From assembly GCF_019802055.1 (NCBI RefSeq), contig NZ_JAHVHW010000003.1, positions 1-64,000 on the forward strand: a stretch of 64,000 bases of DNA, given 5' to 3'. The notes beneath the pieces are model-generated. The model searched no databases, was not told the DNA's origin, and worked only from the letters and a program-made list of their open reading frames with translations. The position numbers and the translations under genes are program-made. Numbering within the stretch: position 1 is the first letter of the stretch; each line of letters begins with the position of its first letter. Shown one piece after another: positions 1-7,817 of the stretch. This DNA comes from Ferrimonas balearica. GTDB lineage: Bacteria; Pseudomonadota; Gammaproteobacteria; Enterobacterales; Shewanellaceae.

Positions 1-100
1 GCTACTCAATGAATACTGAATTAACTTGGTGTCACTCAGTAGCATCGAGAAAATGATGATTTCTCAACACTGCGTGAGTGCCCACACAGATTGTCTGACT

Positions 101-114
101 AATTGTTAAAGAGC
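101..114 (-). promoter_or_regulatory. boxA antitermination element of the rrn leader
   Basis: The minus strand reads GCTCTTTAACAATT, matching the E. coli rrn boxA core. NusB/NusE (S10) bind such elements in the nascent RNA and let polymerase resist Rho-dependent termination through the rRNA operon. It lies about 30 bases downstream of the P2 promoter, a normal position. Confidence 0.8.
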
Positions 115-144
115 GTTGCCTCGTTTCTCCGAGGCAGGATGCGC

Positions 145-172
145 ATTTTAGCGCTTCCTCAGCGCTCGTCAA
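145..172 (-). promoter_or_regulatory. rrn promoter P2
   Basis: On the minus strand TTGACG (167-172), a 16-base spacer and TAAAAT (145-150) are followed by a GC-rich discriminator (GCGCATCC). The short spacer and GC discriminator are typical of stringently controlled rRNA promoters. It lies downstream of P1 and upstream of boxA, as in E. coli rrn P1/P2 tandems. Confidence 0.75.
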
Positions 173-270
173 GGGCGTTTCCGCCAATTCTTTTCGAACG
201 CTGCTTTTGTCGCCATCACCTTGGGTTCCGGCGTTGTCGCCCGGGGCGTTTCCCCTGTCGACGGAGGCGC

Positions 271-298
271 ATTATAGGGCCCCTATTCGCGCTGACAA
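271..298 (-). promoter_or_regulatory. rrn promoter P1
   Basis: The minus strand has TTGTCA (293-298), a 16-base spacer, TATAAT (271-276), then GCGCC. Both hexamers, the spacing and the discriminator match E. coli rrnB P1. The start of transcription should be near 263-264. An A-tract (CTAAAAGG on the minus strand, near 312-319) sits where an UP element would be. A weaker possible promoter (TTGAAC, 17 bases, TCTAAA; 315-343) overlaps the end of gmhB. Confidence 0.85.
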
Positions 299-339
299 GT
301 GGGAATTCACCCCTTTTAGACCGTTTGACCAGTTTCTGT

Positions 340-924
340 TCAAGCCGGGGTGTTTTTGGCCGGTTTCTGCCTGTTTTCTGCTATCCAGGCTACCGCAGAG
401 GGCAGATCCGGCCCACACCAGTCGGGCGCCTCCCCTTTATTGAGATTATTAAGTGCCGAGCCATCGCCAATAAACAGTGTGGCTTTTACTCCTGCCCCTT
501 TGCCCGCTTCAATGTCGCTAAGCTTATCCCCCACCATATAGGAGGACGCTAACATCAGGTCCAGTTCACGAGCTGCCGTAAGCAACATGCCGGGGTTGGG
601 TTTCCGGCAATCACAATCCATACGATATGGCGCATCTCCCTTATCAGGGTGATGCGGACAGTGATACACCCCCGCCAGCGGCGCACCGGCTTCAGTGAAC
701 TGATCGCTCATCCACGCGCTCAGTTGTCTGAACTGCTGCTCATCATAGTAGCCCCGGGCAATGCCGGACTGATTGGTGACCACCACCAACGCAAAGCCCG
801 CTTTAACCAGTGCTGCGCAGGACTCCAGCACACCGGGCAAAAACTCAAACGCGTCAATACTGCCGACATAGCCGTGATCCCGATTGATCACCCCATCTCT
901 GTCTAAAAACACCGCAGGGCGCAC
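340..924 (-). CDS. gmhB: D-glycero-beta-D-manno-heptose 1,7-bisphosphate 7-phosphatase
   Basis: A HAD-superfamily phosphatase of about 194 residues. It removes the C7 phosphate of heptose bisphosphate in the ADP-heptose pathway for LPS inner core, in the cytoplasm. The N-terminal FLDRDGVIN carries the nucleophile and acid/base aspartates, [11 protein letters not shown] is HAD motif II, and CPHHP with [10 protein letters not shown] supplies the zinc cysteines/histidines and the motif III lysine; [12 protein letters not shown] is motif IV. I prefer the GTG at 922-924, preceded by GGGAGAGG; a TTG six codons upstream is possible but would place that Shine-Dalgarno inside the gene. gmhB next to rrn and divergent from metNIQ is the E. 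coli gmhB-rrsH arrangement. Transcription runs into the rrn promoters. Confidence 0.93.
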   Translation of the reverse strand: MRPAVFLDRDGVINRDHGYVGSIDAFEFLPGVLESCAALVKAGFALVVVTNQSGIARGYYDEQQFRQLSAWMSDQFTEAGAPLAGVYHCPHHPDKGDAPYRMDCDCRKPNPGMLLTAARELDLMLASSYMVGDKLSDIEAGKGAGVKATLFIGDGSALNNLNKGEAPDWCGPDLPSAVAWIAENRQKPAKNTPA

Positions 925-1092
925 GCCGCCTCTCCCAATCAAACCGTTTCACCGTCGGGAAGTATTCCTGCCAGGGCCAATAAGGTCAAAAAGATTGCGG
1001 CCGGGCTGGCTTTCCGCCTCCTGCTTTCTCTCGTGACAGCAGCGTCCAACACCTCTCAGCTTCGGCAGCGATTCCAATCGCCACCCGACTTT

Positions 1093-1146
1093 AGACGTCT
1101 AAATGTCCAAATGGCCATTGACAGGCGTCTGGACGTCCAAATAGAC
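1093..1146 (+). promoter_or_regulatory. Tandem MetJ boxes and promoter upstream of metN
   Basis: 8-base repeats resembling the MetJ box AGACGTCT: AGACGTCT at 1093-1100, AAATGTCC at 1101-1108 and AAATGGCC at 1109-1116, then after six bases AGGCGTCT at 1123-1130, GGACGTCC at 1131-1138 and a weaker AAATAGAC at 1139-1146. A consensus -35 TTGACA (1118-1123) lies between the two blocks with a poor -10 (TAGACT) 18 bases on. MetJ with S-adenosylmethionine binds such tandem boxes cooperatively, so occupancy would block the promoter when methionine is plentiful. Confidence 0.8.
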
Positions 1147-1200
1147 TGCAGCCATACGCCGCCCCGACAGGGCGACCCAATAACGAGAAAACCTCTACCC

Positions 1201-2235
1201 ATGATTCGACTGAACGCCGTATCCAAGTCCTATCGTCAGGGAGACCGGCTTATCCCTGCCCTGAAGCCTCTGGACCTGCACGTGCCCGCCGGAACCATCT
1301 TCGGCATTATTGGCAGCTCCGGTGCAGGCAAGAGCACGCTGATCCGCTGCGTCAACCTGCTGGAACAGCCTGACTCAGGCTCTGTGATCATTGATGGCCA
1401 GGACCTGACCACTCTCAATGGCACCGCCCTTCGTCAGGCTCGTCAGCAGATCGCGATGATTTTTCAACACTTCAATCTGCTGGCATCCCGCACGGTTTTT
1501 GACAATGTGGCCCTCCCTCTGGAGTTGGCTGGGCAGAGTAAGCAGGCCATTCAGGAGAAGGTCACTCCACTGCTGGAGTTGGTCGGGCTGGCTGATAAAG
1601 CCGATGTGTACCCCGCCAACCTCTCTGGCGGCCAGAAACAGCGCGTTGCCATCGCCCGCGCCCTTGCCAATGAGCCAAAGGTACTGCTGTGCGACGAGGC
1701 CACTTCCGCGCTGGACCCGGAGACCACCAAGTCGATCCTGGCGCTGCTGAAATCGATCAATCAGCGTCTTGGCCTCACCATTTTGTTGATCACTCACGAG
1801 ATGGAGGTGGTGAAGCAGATCTGCGATCGCGTCGGCATCATCGATGACGGCTACCTGATTGAGCAGGGTGAAGTGGGCCCCTTCTTTGCCAACGCGCAGA
1901 CCGACCTGGCCCGGCGCTTTATCCGCTCTACCCTCCATCTTGAGATCCCCGACAGCTACAAAGCCGCCCTGAAGGACACCAAAGGGGAGAATGGCCTGCC
2001 CCTGATCCGTCTGAGCTTTCACGGCGACAGCGTCGACGCTCCGGTTATCACCCAGGCCGCCAAGCAGTTTGGCATCGACATCAGCATTCTTAGCGCTCAG
2101 ATGGAGTACGTCGGTGGCACCAAGTTTGGTCTGATGCTGGCTGAACTGATGGGGCGCGATGACGCAATCAATCAGGCCACCCAGTACCTGCTGGAACACA
2201 ATATCGATGTAGAGGTGCTCGGCTATGTCCAGTGA
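1201..2235 (+). CDS. metN: Methionine ABC transporter ATP-binding protein MetN
   Basis: Cytoplasmic ATPase of the high-affinity D/L-methionine importer, 344 residues. Walker A is GSSGAGKST (about residues 38-46), the ABC signature is LSGGQKQR, and Walker B is [13 protein letters not shown] followed by the ITHEM switch histidine. A C-terminal NIL/ACT-like domain (from about residue 265) matches the MetN domain that binds methionine and inhibits transport. The frame is open upstream to 1033, but that stretch contains the MetJ boxes, and homology begins at [11 protein letters not shown], so ATG 1201 is chosen. It overlaps metI by 11 bases, giving a tight metNIQ operon. Confidence 0.96.
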   Translation: MIRLNAVSKSYRQGDRLIPALKPLDLHVPAGTIFGIIGSSGAGKSTLIRCVNLLEQPDSGSVIIDGQDLTTLNGTALRQARQQIAMIFQHFNLLASRTVFDNVALPLELAGQSKQAIQEKVTPLLELVGLADKADVYPANLSGGQKQRVAIARALANEPKVLLCDEATSALDPETTKSILALLKSINQRLGLTILLITHEMEVVKQICDRVGIIDDGYLIEQGEVGPFFANAQTDLARRFIRSTLHLEIPDSYKAALKDTKGENGLPLIRLSFHGDSVDAPVITQAAKQFGIDISILSAQMEYVGGTKFGLMLAELMGRDDAINQATQYLLEHNIDVEVLGYVQ

Positions 2236-2878
2236 TCTGTTTCCCCTGCTGTGGGGCGCCACCCTGCAAACCCTTCAGATGGTGTTCCTGTCCGGGTTTA
2301 TCGCGGCATTGGCCGGCATACCGCTTGGCGTTGTCCTGCATCTGACCAAATCCGGTCAACTGCTGGCCAACCCCGCCATCAACCGGGTACTGGGTATGGT
2401 GATCAACGCGGGTCGCTCTGTGCCCTTCATTATTCTGTTGGTCGCCATCATCCCCTTTACCCGTCTGGTGGTCGGCACCAGCATCGGCACCATGGCAGCG
2501 GTTGTCCCGCTCACCGTTGGCGCCATCCCATTTATTGCCCGCCTGATTGAAGGCGCACTGATGGAGGTGCCCGCCGGACTGGTGGAAGCCGCCCAGGCGA
2601 TGGGCGCCAGCCCGGCCCAGATCATCAGCAAGGTGCTGCTTCCCGAAGCCCTGCCCGGCATCGTGAACAGCATCACCATCACTCTGGTGACGCTGGTCAG
2701 CTACTCCGCCATGGCCGGAGCGGTCGGAGGCGGTGGCCTCGGCGACGTCGGGATCCGTTACGGCTACTACCGCTTTGAACTGGACGTGATGCTGGCCACC
2801 ATCGTGATATTGCTGGTGCTGGTTCAGGCCCTGCAGAGTGCTGGCGATGCTCTGGTACGCCGCATCGACCACCGTTAA
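2225..2878 (+). CDS. metI: Methionine ABC transporter permease MetI
   Basis: Inner-membrane permease of 217 residues with about five hydrophobic segments, the usual MetI size. The segment around [14 protein letters not shown] is the EAA coupling loop that docks on MetN. It starts inside the end of metN (11-base overlap), implying translational coupling, and is followed 39 bases later by metQ. The MetJ boxes upstream of metN should control the whole operon. Confidence 0.95.
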   Translation: MSSDLFPLLWGATLQTLQMVFLSGFIAALAGIPLGVVLHLTKSGQLLANPAINRVLGMVINAGRSVPFIILLVAIIPFTRLVVGTSIGTMAAVVPLTVGAIPFIARLIEGALMEVPAGLVEAAQAMGASPAQIISKVLLPEALPGIVNSITITLVTLVSYSAMAGAVGGGGLGDVGIRYGYYRFELDVMLATIVILLVLVQALQSAGDALVRRIDHR

Positions 2879-2917
2879 ACCCAACTTCAAGAACAACAAA
2901 ACCAAAAGGACAAGCTA

Positions 2918-3709
2918 ATGAATCTGTTTCGCTCTCTGATTGCTGGCGCTGCTGCCCTCGCTCTGACCGCCTGTGGCGGTAACGATGAAAATGTATTGAA
3001 GCTGGGTGCCATGGCGGGTCCGGAAGCCCAGGTGGCTGAAGTGGCCGCCAAGCTCGCCAAGGAGCAGTTTGGTCTGGAAGTGGAGATCGTTCCCTTTACT
3101 GATTACGTGACTCCCAACGCCGCCCTTAACGATGGCAGCATTGACATCAACGCGTTCCAACACCGTCCCTACCTGGATGGTCAGGTAGAAGCGCGCGGCT
3201 ATGACCTGGTGGCGGTAGCCAACACCTTCGTATACCCCATTGCCGCTTACTCTCAGAGCATCCGTTCTCTGGATGATCTGCCGCATGGCGCCAAAGTGGC
3301 TCTGCCCAATGACCCCACTAACCTGGGCCGCTCTCTGGTACTGCTAGAGCAGCAGGGCCTGCTGACCCTCAAGCCTGGCGTCGGCATCGCCGCCACTCCG
3401 CGTGACGTGGTTGAAAACCCCAAGCAGCTTGAGATCCTGGAGTTGGAAGCGGCCCAACTGCCCCGCGCCCTGCAGGATGTGAGCTTTGCCGTTATCAACA
3501 ACACCTTTGCAGGCCAGGCGGGTCTGACCCTGGAAAGCCACGGCCTGTTTGTGGAGGACAAGGAGAGCCCCTACGTCAACCTGATCGTAGCGCGCACCAA
3601 CAACCAGAACGACCCGCGTATCGCTCAGTTTATCGAGTCCTACCAGTCCGATACGGTGCATGAAAAAGCGCTGGAGCTGTTCAACGGCAATATTGTCAAA
3701 GGGTGGTAA
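2918..3709 (+). CDS. metQ: Methionine-binding lipoprotein MetQ
   Basis: Periplasmic substrate-binding component of the methionine importer, 263 residues (NlpA/MetQ family). The signal peptide ends in a lipobox LTAC with lipidated Cys19, so it should be anchored to the inner membrane. Family segments such as FTDYVTPNAALNDGSIDINAFQH, which lines the ligand site, are present. It is the third gene of metNIQ and is followed directly by an intrinsic terminator. Confidence 0.95.
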   Translation: MNLFRSLIAGAAALALTACGGNDENVLKLGAMAGPEAQVAEVAAKLAKEQFGLEVEIVPFTDYVTPNAALNDGSIDINAFQHRPYLDGQVEARGYDLVAVANTFVYPIAAYSQSIRSLDDLPHGAKVALPNDPTNLGRSLVLLEQQGLLTLKPGVGIAATPRDVVENPKQLEILELEAAQLPRALQDVSFAVINNTFAGQAGLTLESHGLFVEDKESPYVNLIVARTNNQNDPRIAQFIESYQSDTVHEKALELFNGNIVKGW

Positions 3710-3723
3710 TCCCCCACTGACGC

Positions 3724-3750
3724 AAAAAGGAGGCCTGGGCCTCCTTTTTT
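3724..3750 (+). terminator. Intrinsic terminator after metQ
   Basis: Stem AGGAGGCC/GGCCTCCT, extended by A-T pairs, with a two-base TG loop and a run of T. It ends the metNIQ operon. The flanking A-run means it may also stop the convergent DUF6445 operon. Confidence 0.85.
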
Positions 3751-3769
3751 ATTACCAACGCCCGCAGGG

Positions 3770-4513
3770 CTAAGCTGGCTCAAACCGGATAAACAGATTG
3801 GCGGTGAGGCGCCCGGACAGCGGATCATCACTGATGTCCTGCTCAGGATTAACCTGTATGGAGTGGAGCAGGTTACCGGGATAGATCGCCAATCGGTTCT
3901 CCCGATACGGCACCGAGTAGTAACAATCGTAGTGATGATTGCTCTCCACCATATAGGCCGGAGGCAACTTCATCAGTTCATCAAGCGCCGACTGCGCCAG
4001 ACTGAAGTACCCATCCATTCGCTTTGCATCAATTCGTTCGTAGCCGGACTCACGATGACGGAACAGCGCCGTGCTTCCGTGGGGCCCGGGATTCAGATAG
4101 TGCAGCAACGCAAAATGGTAAGGGTCCGGCGTATCGAAATGGGGCAATCGCTGCAGCGGCTGCAACCTCTCAGGGGATTGCGTCAGCAGCGAGAAGCTGA
4201 ACCCAGCGGGCCGAAGCTGATAATGCTCCGGCACCCCATGGAGTTGCCGGAGCAGCGGCACCGCCCGATTTACCACATCAATCACGTAGGAGGGGGGAAG
4301 TGGCGCCCGAATCCCCGGATAAAAGGCCCCCATCGCGCTTTTAAATTCACCGCACTGGCACGCCACATCACGCAACGATGCAACGCACTGAACCGCATCG
4401 TCCACCACCAGAATCGGGGTCCGCTCTCTCCCGACTCGCGACACCACCGGCTCCCAGTATGGCGTCAACTCCGTGATGCGCTGAGCCGGATCCATCGGAT
4501 TGGGCTTGACCAT
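3770..4513 (-). CDS. DUF6445 family protein, possible 2-oxoglutarate/iron oxygenase fold
   Basis: A 247-residue cytoplasmic protein that I assign to DUF6445 by its sequence pattern and by company: such proteins recur beside flavin-dependent halogenases and SapC proteins. It has an HFD pair (His125, Asp127), a distal His217 in YPGNLLHSIQV and Arg235 in SGRLTANLFIRF. That is the HxD...H...R spacing of iron/2-oxoglutarate dioxygenases; the enzymatic reading is inference. It is the last gene of a five-gene operon, two bases after the halogenase stop, and faces the metQ terminator. Substrate unknown. Confidence 0.7.
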   Translation of the reverse strand: MVKPNPMDPAQRITELTPYWEPVVSRVGRERTPILVVDDAVQCVASLRDVACQCGEFKSAMGAFYPGIRAPLPPSYVIDVVNRAVPLLRQLHGVPEHYQLRPAGFSFSLLTQSPERLQPLQRLPHFDTPDPYHFALLHYLNPGPHGSTALFRHRESGYERIDAKRMDGYFSLAQSALDELMKLPPAYMVESNHHYDCYYSVPYRENRLAIYPGNLLHSIQVNPEQDISDDPLSGRLTANLFIRFEPA

Positions 4514-4515
4514 CC

Positions 4516-6012
4516 TCAGTCCGCGTCTTTCACACTGGAGGGGCAGTAGTGCCGAACAAAGTCCAGGTGGGGCGGATACCCATCCACTTTGCGCTTCACC
4601 GTGCTGCGAATGTTGCCGAGAAAAGCCTCCAGTTCGCCATCCTCCATCATGTCGACAACCGGGTGATAGTGGCTCGGCATTATCCCCTGCCCCATCATCA
4701 CCTGAATCCAGGAGCTCTCCCCAAACAGCTCATTGCCATGTTTGAACACCTTCCCCGCCTCCGAGAACATCGCGATGCGATGGGCCAGCGATTCGGGAAT
4801 TGGCATTCGTTGGCAGTGGGCCCAGAAACGGCTGTCCTGACGATCCGTCACCTTGTAGTGCAACACCAGAAAATCGCGGATGTTCTGCATCTCTTCCAGT
4901 GTCTGGGCATTGAACTCCGCCATGTCTGCGTCCACCAGTCCGTTGCTGGGGAACAGCTGCATCAGCCGGATGATGCTTCTCTGGATCAGGTGGATGCTGG
5001 TGGACTCCAGAGGCTCGAGGAAGCCGCTGGACAGTCCGATGGCAACACAGTTTTTGTTCCAGTGACGACGGCGTGTTCCGGTGCGGAACTTGATGACCCT
5101 TGGCTCGCTCAGGCAGGTGCCTTCGATGTTGTCGGTGAGCACCTGCATTGCCTCGTCATCGCTCCAGTATTTGCTGCAATACACGATGCCGTTGCCCGTC
5201 CGGTTCTGCAGCGGAATGCGCCACTGCCAACCGGCCTCATGAGCGATGGAACGGGTGTATGGCGGGGGCGTGCCCACCGACGTGGTTTGCACAGCAATGG
5301 CGCTGTCGCAGGGGAGCCAGTGGCTCCAGTCGTCGTAACCGGTATTCAGGGTCTGCTCAATCAGCAGGGCACGGAACCCGGTGCAGTCGATAAACAGATC
5401 CCCGGCAATCTGCTCGCCATTGTCCAGCCGAAGCGACTGGATATGGCCATCCTCCGGCCGCTGCAACACCTCGACGATCCGCCCTTCAACACGACGCACC
5501 CCAAACCCTTCGGAGAAGCGGCGGAGAAAGCGGGCGTAGAGTGTCGCATCCATATGATAGGCGTGGTTGTACTCCTGATTGGGCAACACCGCAAAACGGC
5601 CGGAGCGGGCCGCGAGGTGCTCGCTGCAGTAGTCGCCGATCTCAGAAACCAGCCCGCGCTGCTGGCCCTTCAGCCAGAAGTGCTGAAAGCCACAGGCCCA
5701 GCAATCCTTGCCAAGAAAGCCAAATGAGTGGAGGTAGTCCTTGCCGACATCGCGCCAGTTTTCAAACATGATCCCCAGTTTGAAGGTGGCGTTGGTCGCC
5801 GCCATCACCTCCTGCTCACTCAGACCGAGCAAGCGGTGAAAGATGTGCAGTGTCGGGATGGTTGCTTCACCGACGCCCACGGTCCCTATCTGGTCCGACT
5901 CCACCAACACAACATCGAGTCGTTTGCCCATCAATTTGGTCAGTGCGGCGGCGGTCATCCAGCCGGCGGTTCCCCCACCGGCAATCACCACCCGGGTCTT
6001 TTGGCCTTCCAT
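4516..6012 (-). CDS. Flavin-dependent tryptophan halogenase family protein (copy 2)
   Basis: A 498-residue protein of the tryptophan 7-halogenase (PrnA-like) family. Residues 12-17 form the dinucleotide motif GGGTAG. Lys78 in ATFKLG aligns with the catalytic lysine that carries hypohalous acid. WQWRIP (262-267) is the diagnostic WxWxIP motif, and FLEPLES holds the glutamate/serine expected near the substrate. Members use FADH2, oxygen and halide to halogenate electron-rich aromatic rings; no flavin reductase is encoded nearby. It is gene four of the operon, 29 bases after the cupin gene. The substrate cannot be told from sequence, and free tryptophan is only one possibility. Confidence 0.88.
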   Translation of the reverse strand: MEGQKTRVVIAGGGTAGWMTAAALTKLMGKRLDVVLVESDQIGTVGVGEATIPTLHIFHRLLGLSEQEVMAATNATFKLGIMFENWRDVGKDYLHSFGFLGKDCWACGFQHFWLKGQQRGLVSEIGDYCSEHLAARSGRFAVLPNQEYNHAYHMDATLYARFLRRFSEGFGVRRVEGRIVEVLQRPEDGHIQSLRLDNGEQIAGDLFIDCTGFRALLIEQTLNTGYDDWSHWLPCDSAIAVQTTSVGTPPPYTRSIAHEAGWQWRIPLQNRTGNGIVYCSKYWSDDEAMQVLTDNIEGTCLSEPRVIKFRTGTRRRHWNKNCVAIGLSSGFLEPLESTSIHLIQRSIIRLMQLFPSNGLVDADMAEFNAQTLEEMQNIRDFLVLHYKVTDRQDSRFWAHCQRMPIPESLAHRIAMFSEAGKVFKHGNELFGESSWIQVMMGQGIMPSHYHPVVDMMEDGELEAFLGNIRSTVKRKVDGYPPHLDFVRHYCPSSVKDAD

Positions 6013-6041
6013 GCGTTCTCCCCTCCCCTTTACCGTTGTTC

Positions 6042-7052
6042 TTATCGTTTGAGATGGTTACTCAGTTCCGCCCTGAGTTTGCGGGCGTTTCGTTCATCCA
6101 GCGGTTTGGTCAACATCCCTTGTGCCTGCTGAGGCAGCTGAGGCAGATCGTCCGCGTCGTGGTCAAACACGTAGTGTTCAAAAATCGCTTTCCAGGCCTG
6201 ACGTTGAGCCTTAGGCAAGGAACGCAATGCCAGAATCGCGTGCAACAGCGCGTTATTGGGTCGACCGAGATAGGCCGGAGAATCCCGCCACCAGTGGGTC
6301 AACAGCACATTAAAGTCCGCCAGGCTCTCAACCTGGTGCCACCACATGCTGGGCAGATAGAGCAGATCACCGGGCGCCAGCTCCGCGGTCAACGATGCCG
6401 CTTGCGCCTCGGCGTATTTCGGGTACCGGGACAGATCCGGGGCAGCGGGGTCCACCATGCTGATCGGCTGACCACCGGGCGCCAGTTCCATCGGCCCGAT
6501 ATAGAGATTGCTGACCTGTTCCGGAGGAAAGAGCGTGAAAGTCCGGTTGCCCACCAGATTGCAGGCCAGGTTGTGAGGAAAATCGAAATGCGCGGCCACC
6601 CGGCTTCGGTTGCCCAGCCAGAGGTTCGCCATTGGCTCAACCTCACCAAGGTCGATATGGTGCTCAGTGGACAATCCGGGAAAGGTATGGCCAATCTCGG
6701 TTGAGCCGACGTAGATCCCCGCTGGTTTCTCCTGCCTCTCTTCGGTAAACAGCGCTTCGAGAACCTGGCCCAGATCCAGCCTGCCGGCCTGGTAGTTGAA
6801 CCCATCGAGAGTCTCGTTGTAGAACACCCTTCCTTGCGCCTCAGGGGGCAAACGGTAAGCGATGACCGGCGCGCCCTGATAGTGGGACATCAGCAGGCGA
6901 GCCGCCTCCCGGGCACTGCGCCGACCGGCCTGAACCAAGGGCCAGGCTTCACACTGTCCCCTGAAGATCAGCGGTTCATTCCGCTCCCGGATCCGTTCTC
7001 GCAACGCCGCCACAGGCACCGCGGCGATCTCCTCGACAGGGGTGCGCTTCAT
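6042..7052 (-). CDS. Cupin_8 / JmjC-like (FIH-type) iron oxygenase-like protein
   Basis: A 336-residue cupin-like protein. His155 and Asp157 in AAHFDFPHN and His239 in PSMWWHQVE form the HxD...H facial triad of JmjC/FIH-type dioxygenases, and GNRTFTLFPPEQ matches the strand that usually holds a 2-oxoglutarate-binding residue. Relatives hydroxylate amino-acid side chains in proteins, so a protein or peptide target is plausible, but this is inference. Its ATG overlaps the stop of the upstream sapC-like gene by one base (TGATG), so the two are translationally coupled. Confidence 0.82.
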   Translation of the reverse strand: MKRTPVEEIAAVPVAALRERIRERNEPLIFRGQCEAWPLVQAGRRSAREAARLLMSHYQGAPVIAYRLPPEAQGRVFYNETLDGFNYQAGRLDLGQVLEALFTEERQEKPAGIYVGSTEIGHTFPGLSTEHHIDLGEVEPMANLWLGNRSRVAAHFDFPHNLACNLVGNRTFTLFPPEQVSNLYIGPMELAPGGQPISMVDPAAPDLSRYPKYAEAQAASLTAELAPGDLLYLPSMWWHQVESLADFNVLLTHWWRDSPAYLGRPNNALLHAILALRSLPKAQRQAWKAIFEHYVFDHDADDLPQLPQQAQGMLTKPLDERNARKLRAELSNHLKR

Positions 7053-7789
7053 CAGGCCGCGTTCCCTTTCTGACGGGCGTTGATCCTCTCCATCATCGGC
7101 CGGATGTTGGATTGGGAAGCGATGGCCAGATAGATTGCCTGCAGGTAGCCCCGGTTGTGGAGGGAGGCAAGTGCCGCTCCGGACAGTGACGCCAGTACGG
7201 TTTCATTGATGGTATAGAAGCCGATCATCTGATGTCGCTCACCGTTGTCCAGAGTCAGGTCGAGGGTAAACGACTCCAGCAGCTCATGTTCCAGCAGGGC
7301 GTCAATAAACGCTTTGCTGTCCTCCAGACCGTGATGGATAAGATCCAGCATCTCCACCACCTCATCCAGGTAAGGGGTGCTGCCACCAAAGGGTTGAAAC
7401 AGGGGCTCCCCATTCGTCTGGCTGACGCGGGGGCTGTCCAGATCGATGTGCACCACGCGCTGATGAACGGCGACCCCATCCTCCATGACCGATTGCTGGC
7501 CAATCAGAAAGGGCTGACGGCGAACGGTCAACGGCACATAGCTGGCTTCCCAGTTCTGCTCATTCAGAAAGAGGTTGTCGTTGTGACAAAACCCAAACAG
7601 CGCCACCGCCTGGAACTGTCCGTTATTGGGGTCCTTGTAAAAGAAGATGGGATAGTGCGCCTGGACGCTGCGAAACTCCTCGGGAAAGGTCACGCTGAAC
7701 CATTGGTTATCTCCGTACTTCTCACCAAACTCCCGAATCACTTTCAGGTCCTGATGCTCAACACTGTTTAACAAGACATGATTCGCCAT
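7052..7789 (-). CDS. SapC family protein
   Basis: A 245-residue protein recognised as SapC-like from the pattern FFYKDPNNGQFQAVALFGF, LFLNEQNWEASYVP and LTVRRQPFLIG. The family name comes from Campylobacter S-layer work, but the role in gammaproteobacteria is not established; it recurs beside tryptophan halogenases and TonB receptors. I place the start at 7789 (MANHVLL), after AGGGGAAG; a longer frame to 7837 would overlap the upstream halogenase stop. There is no signal peptide or membrane segment. Confidence 0.82.
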   Translation of the reverse strand: MANHVLLNSVEHQDLKVIREFGEKYGDNQWFSVTFPEEFRSVQAHYPIFFYKDPNNGQFQAVALFGFCHNDNLFLNEQNWEASYVPLTVRRQPFLIGQQSVMEDGVAVHQRVVHIDLDSPRVSQTNGEPLFQPFGGSTPYLDEVVEMLDLIHHGLEDSKAFIDALLEHELLESFTLDLTLDNGERHQMIGFYTINETVLASLSGAALASLHNRGYLQAIYLAIASQSNIRPMMERINARQKGNAA

Positions 7790-7817
7790 CGTCTTCCCCT
7801 TTCTCATTCCCTGAAGG

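Larger units (their letters stand above)
1..264 (-). other. Leader of a ribosomal RNA operon (16S lies just outside the window)
   Basis: Read on the minus strand, the first ~115 bases carry GCTCTTTAACAATT (101-114) followed by a stretch closely resembling the E. coli rrn leader (the CAGACAATCTGTGTGGGCACTC segment at about 77-99). In E. coli this sequence sits between the rrn promoters and the 16S gene, and it also occurs in the 16S-23S spacer. Tandem rRNA-type promoters upstream show that this copy is the leader. The 16S gene should begin a few tens of bases left of position 1. No rRNA sequence is inside the window. Confidence 0.85.

Noticed and set aside
315-343. Third rrn promoter (TTGAAC, 17 bases, TCTAAA)
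   Set aside because: Poor hexamers and overlap with gmhB coding sequence; mentioned only as a possibility.
1033-1200. Upstream extension of the metN reading frame
   Set aside because: It would translate through the MetJ boxes and promoter, and it has no similarity to MetN proteins.
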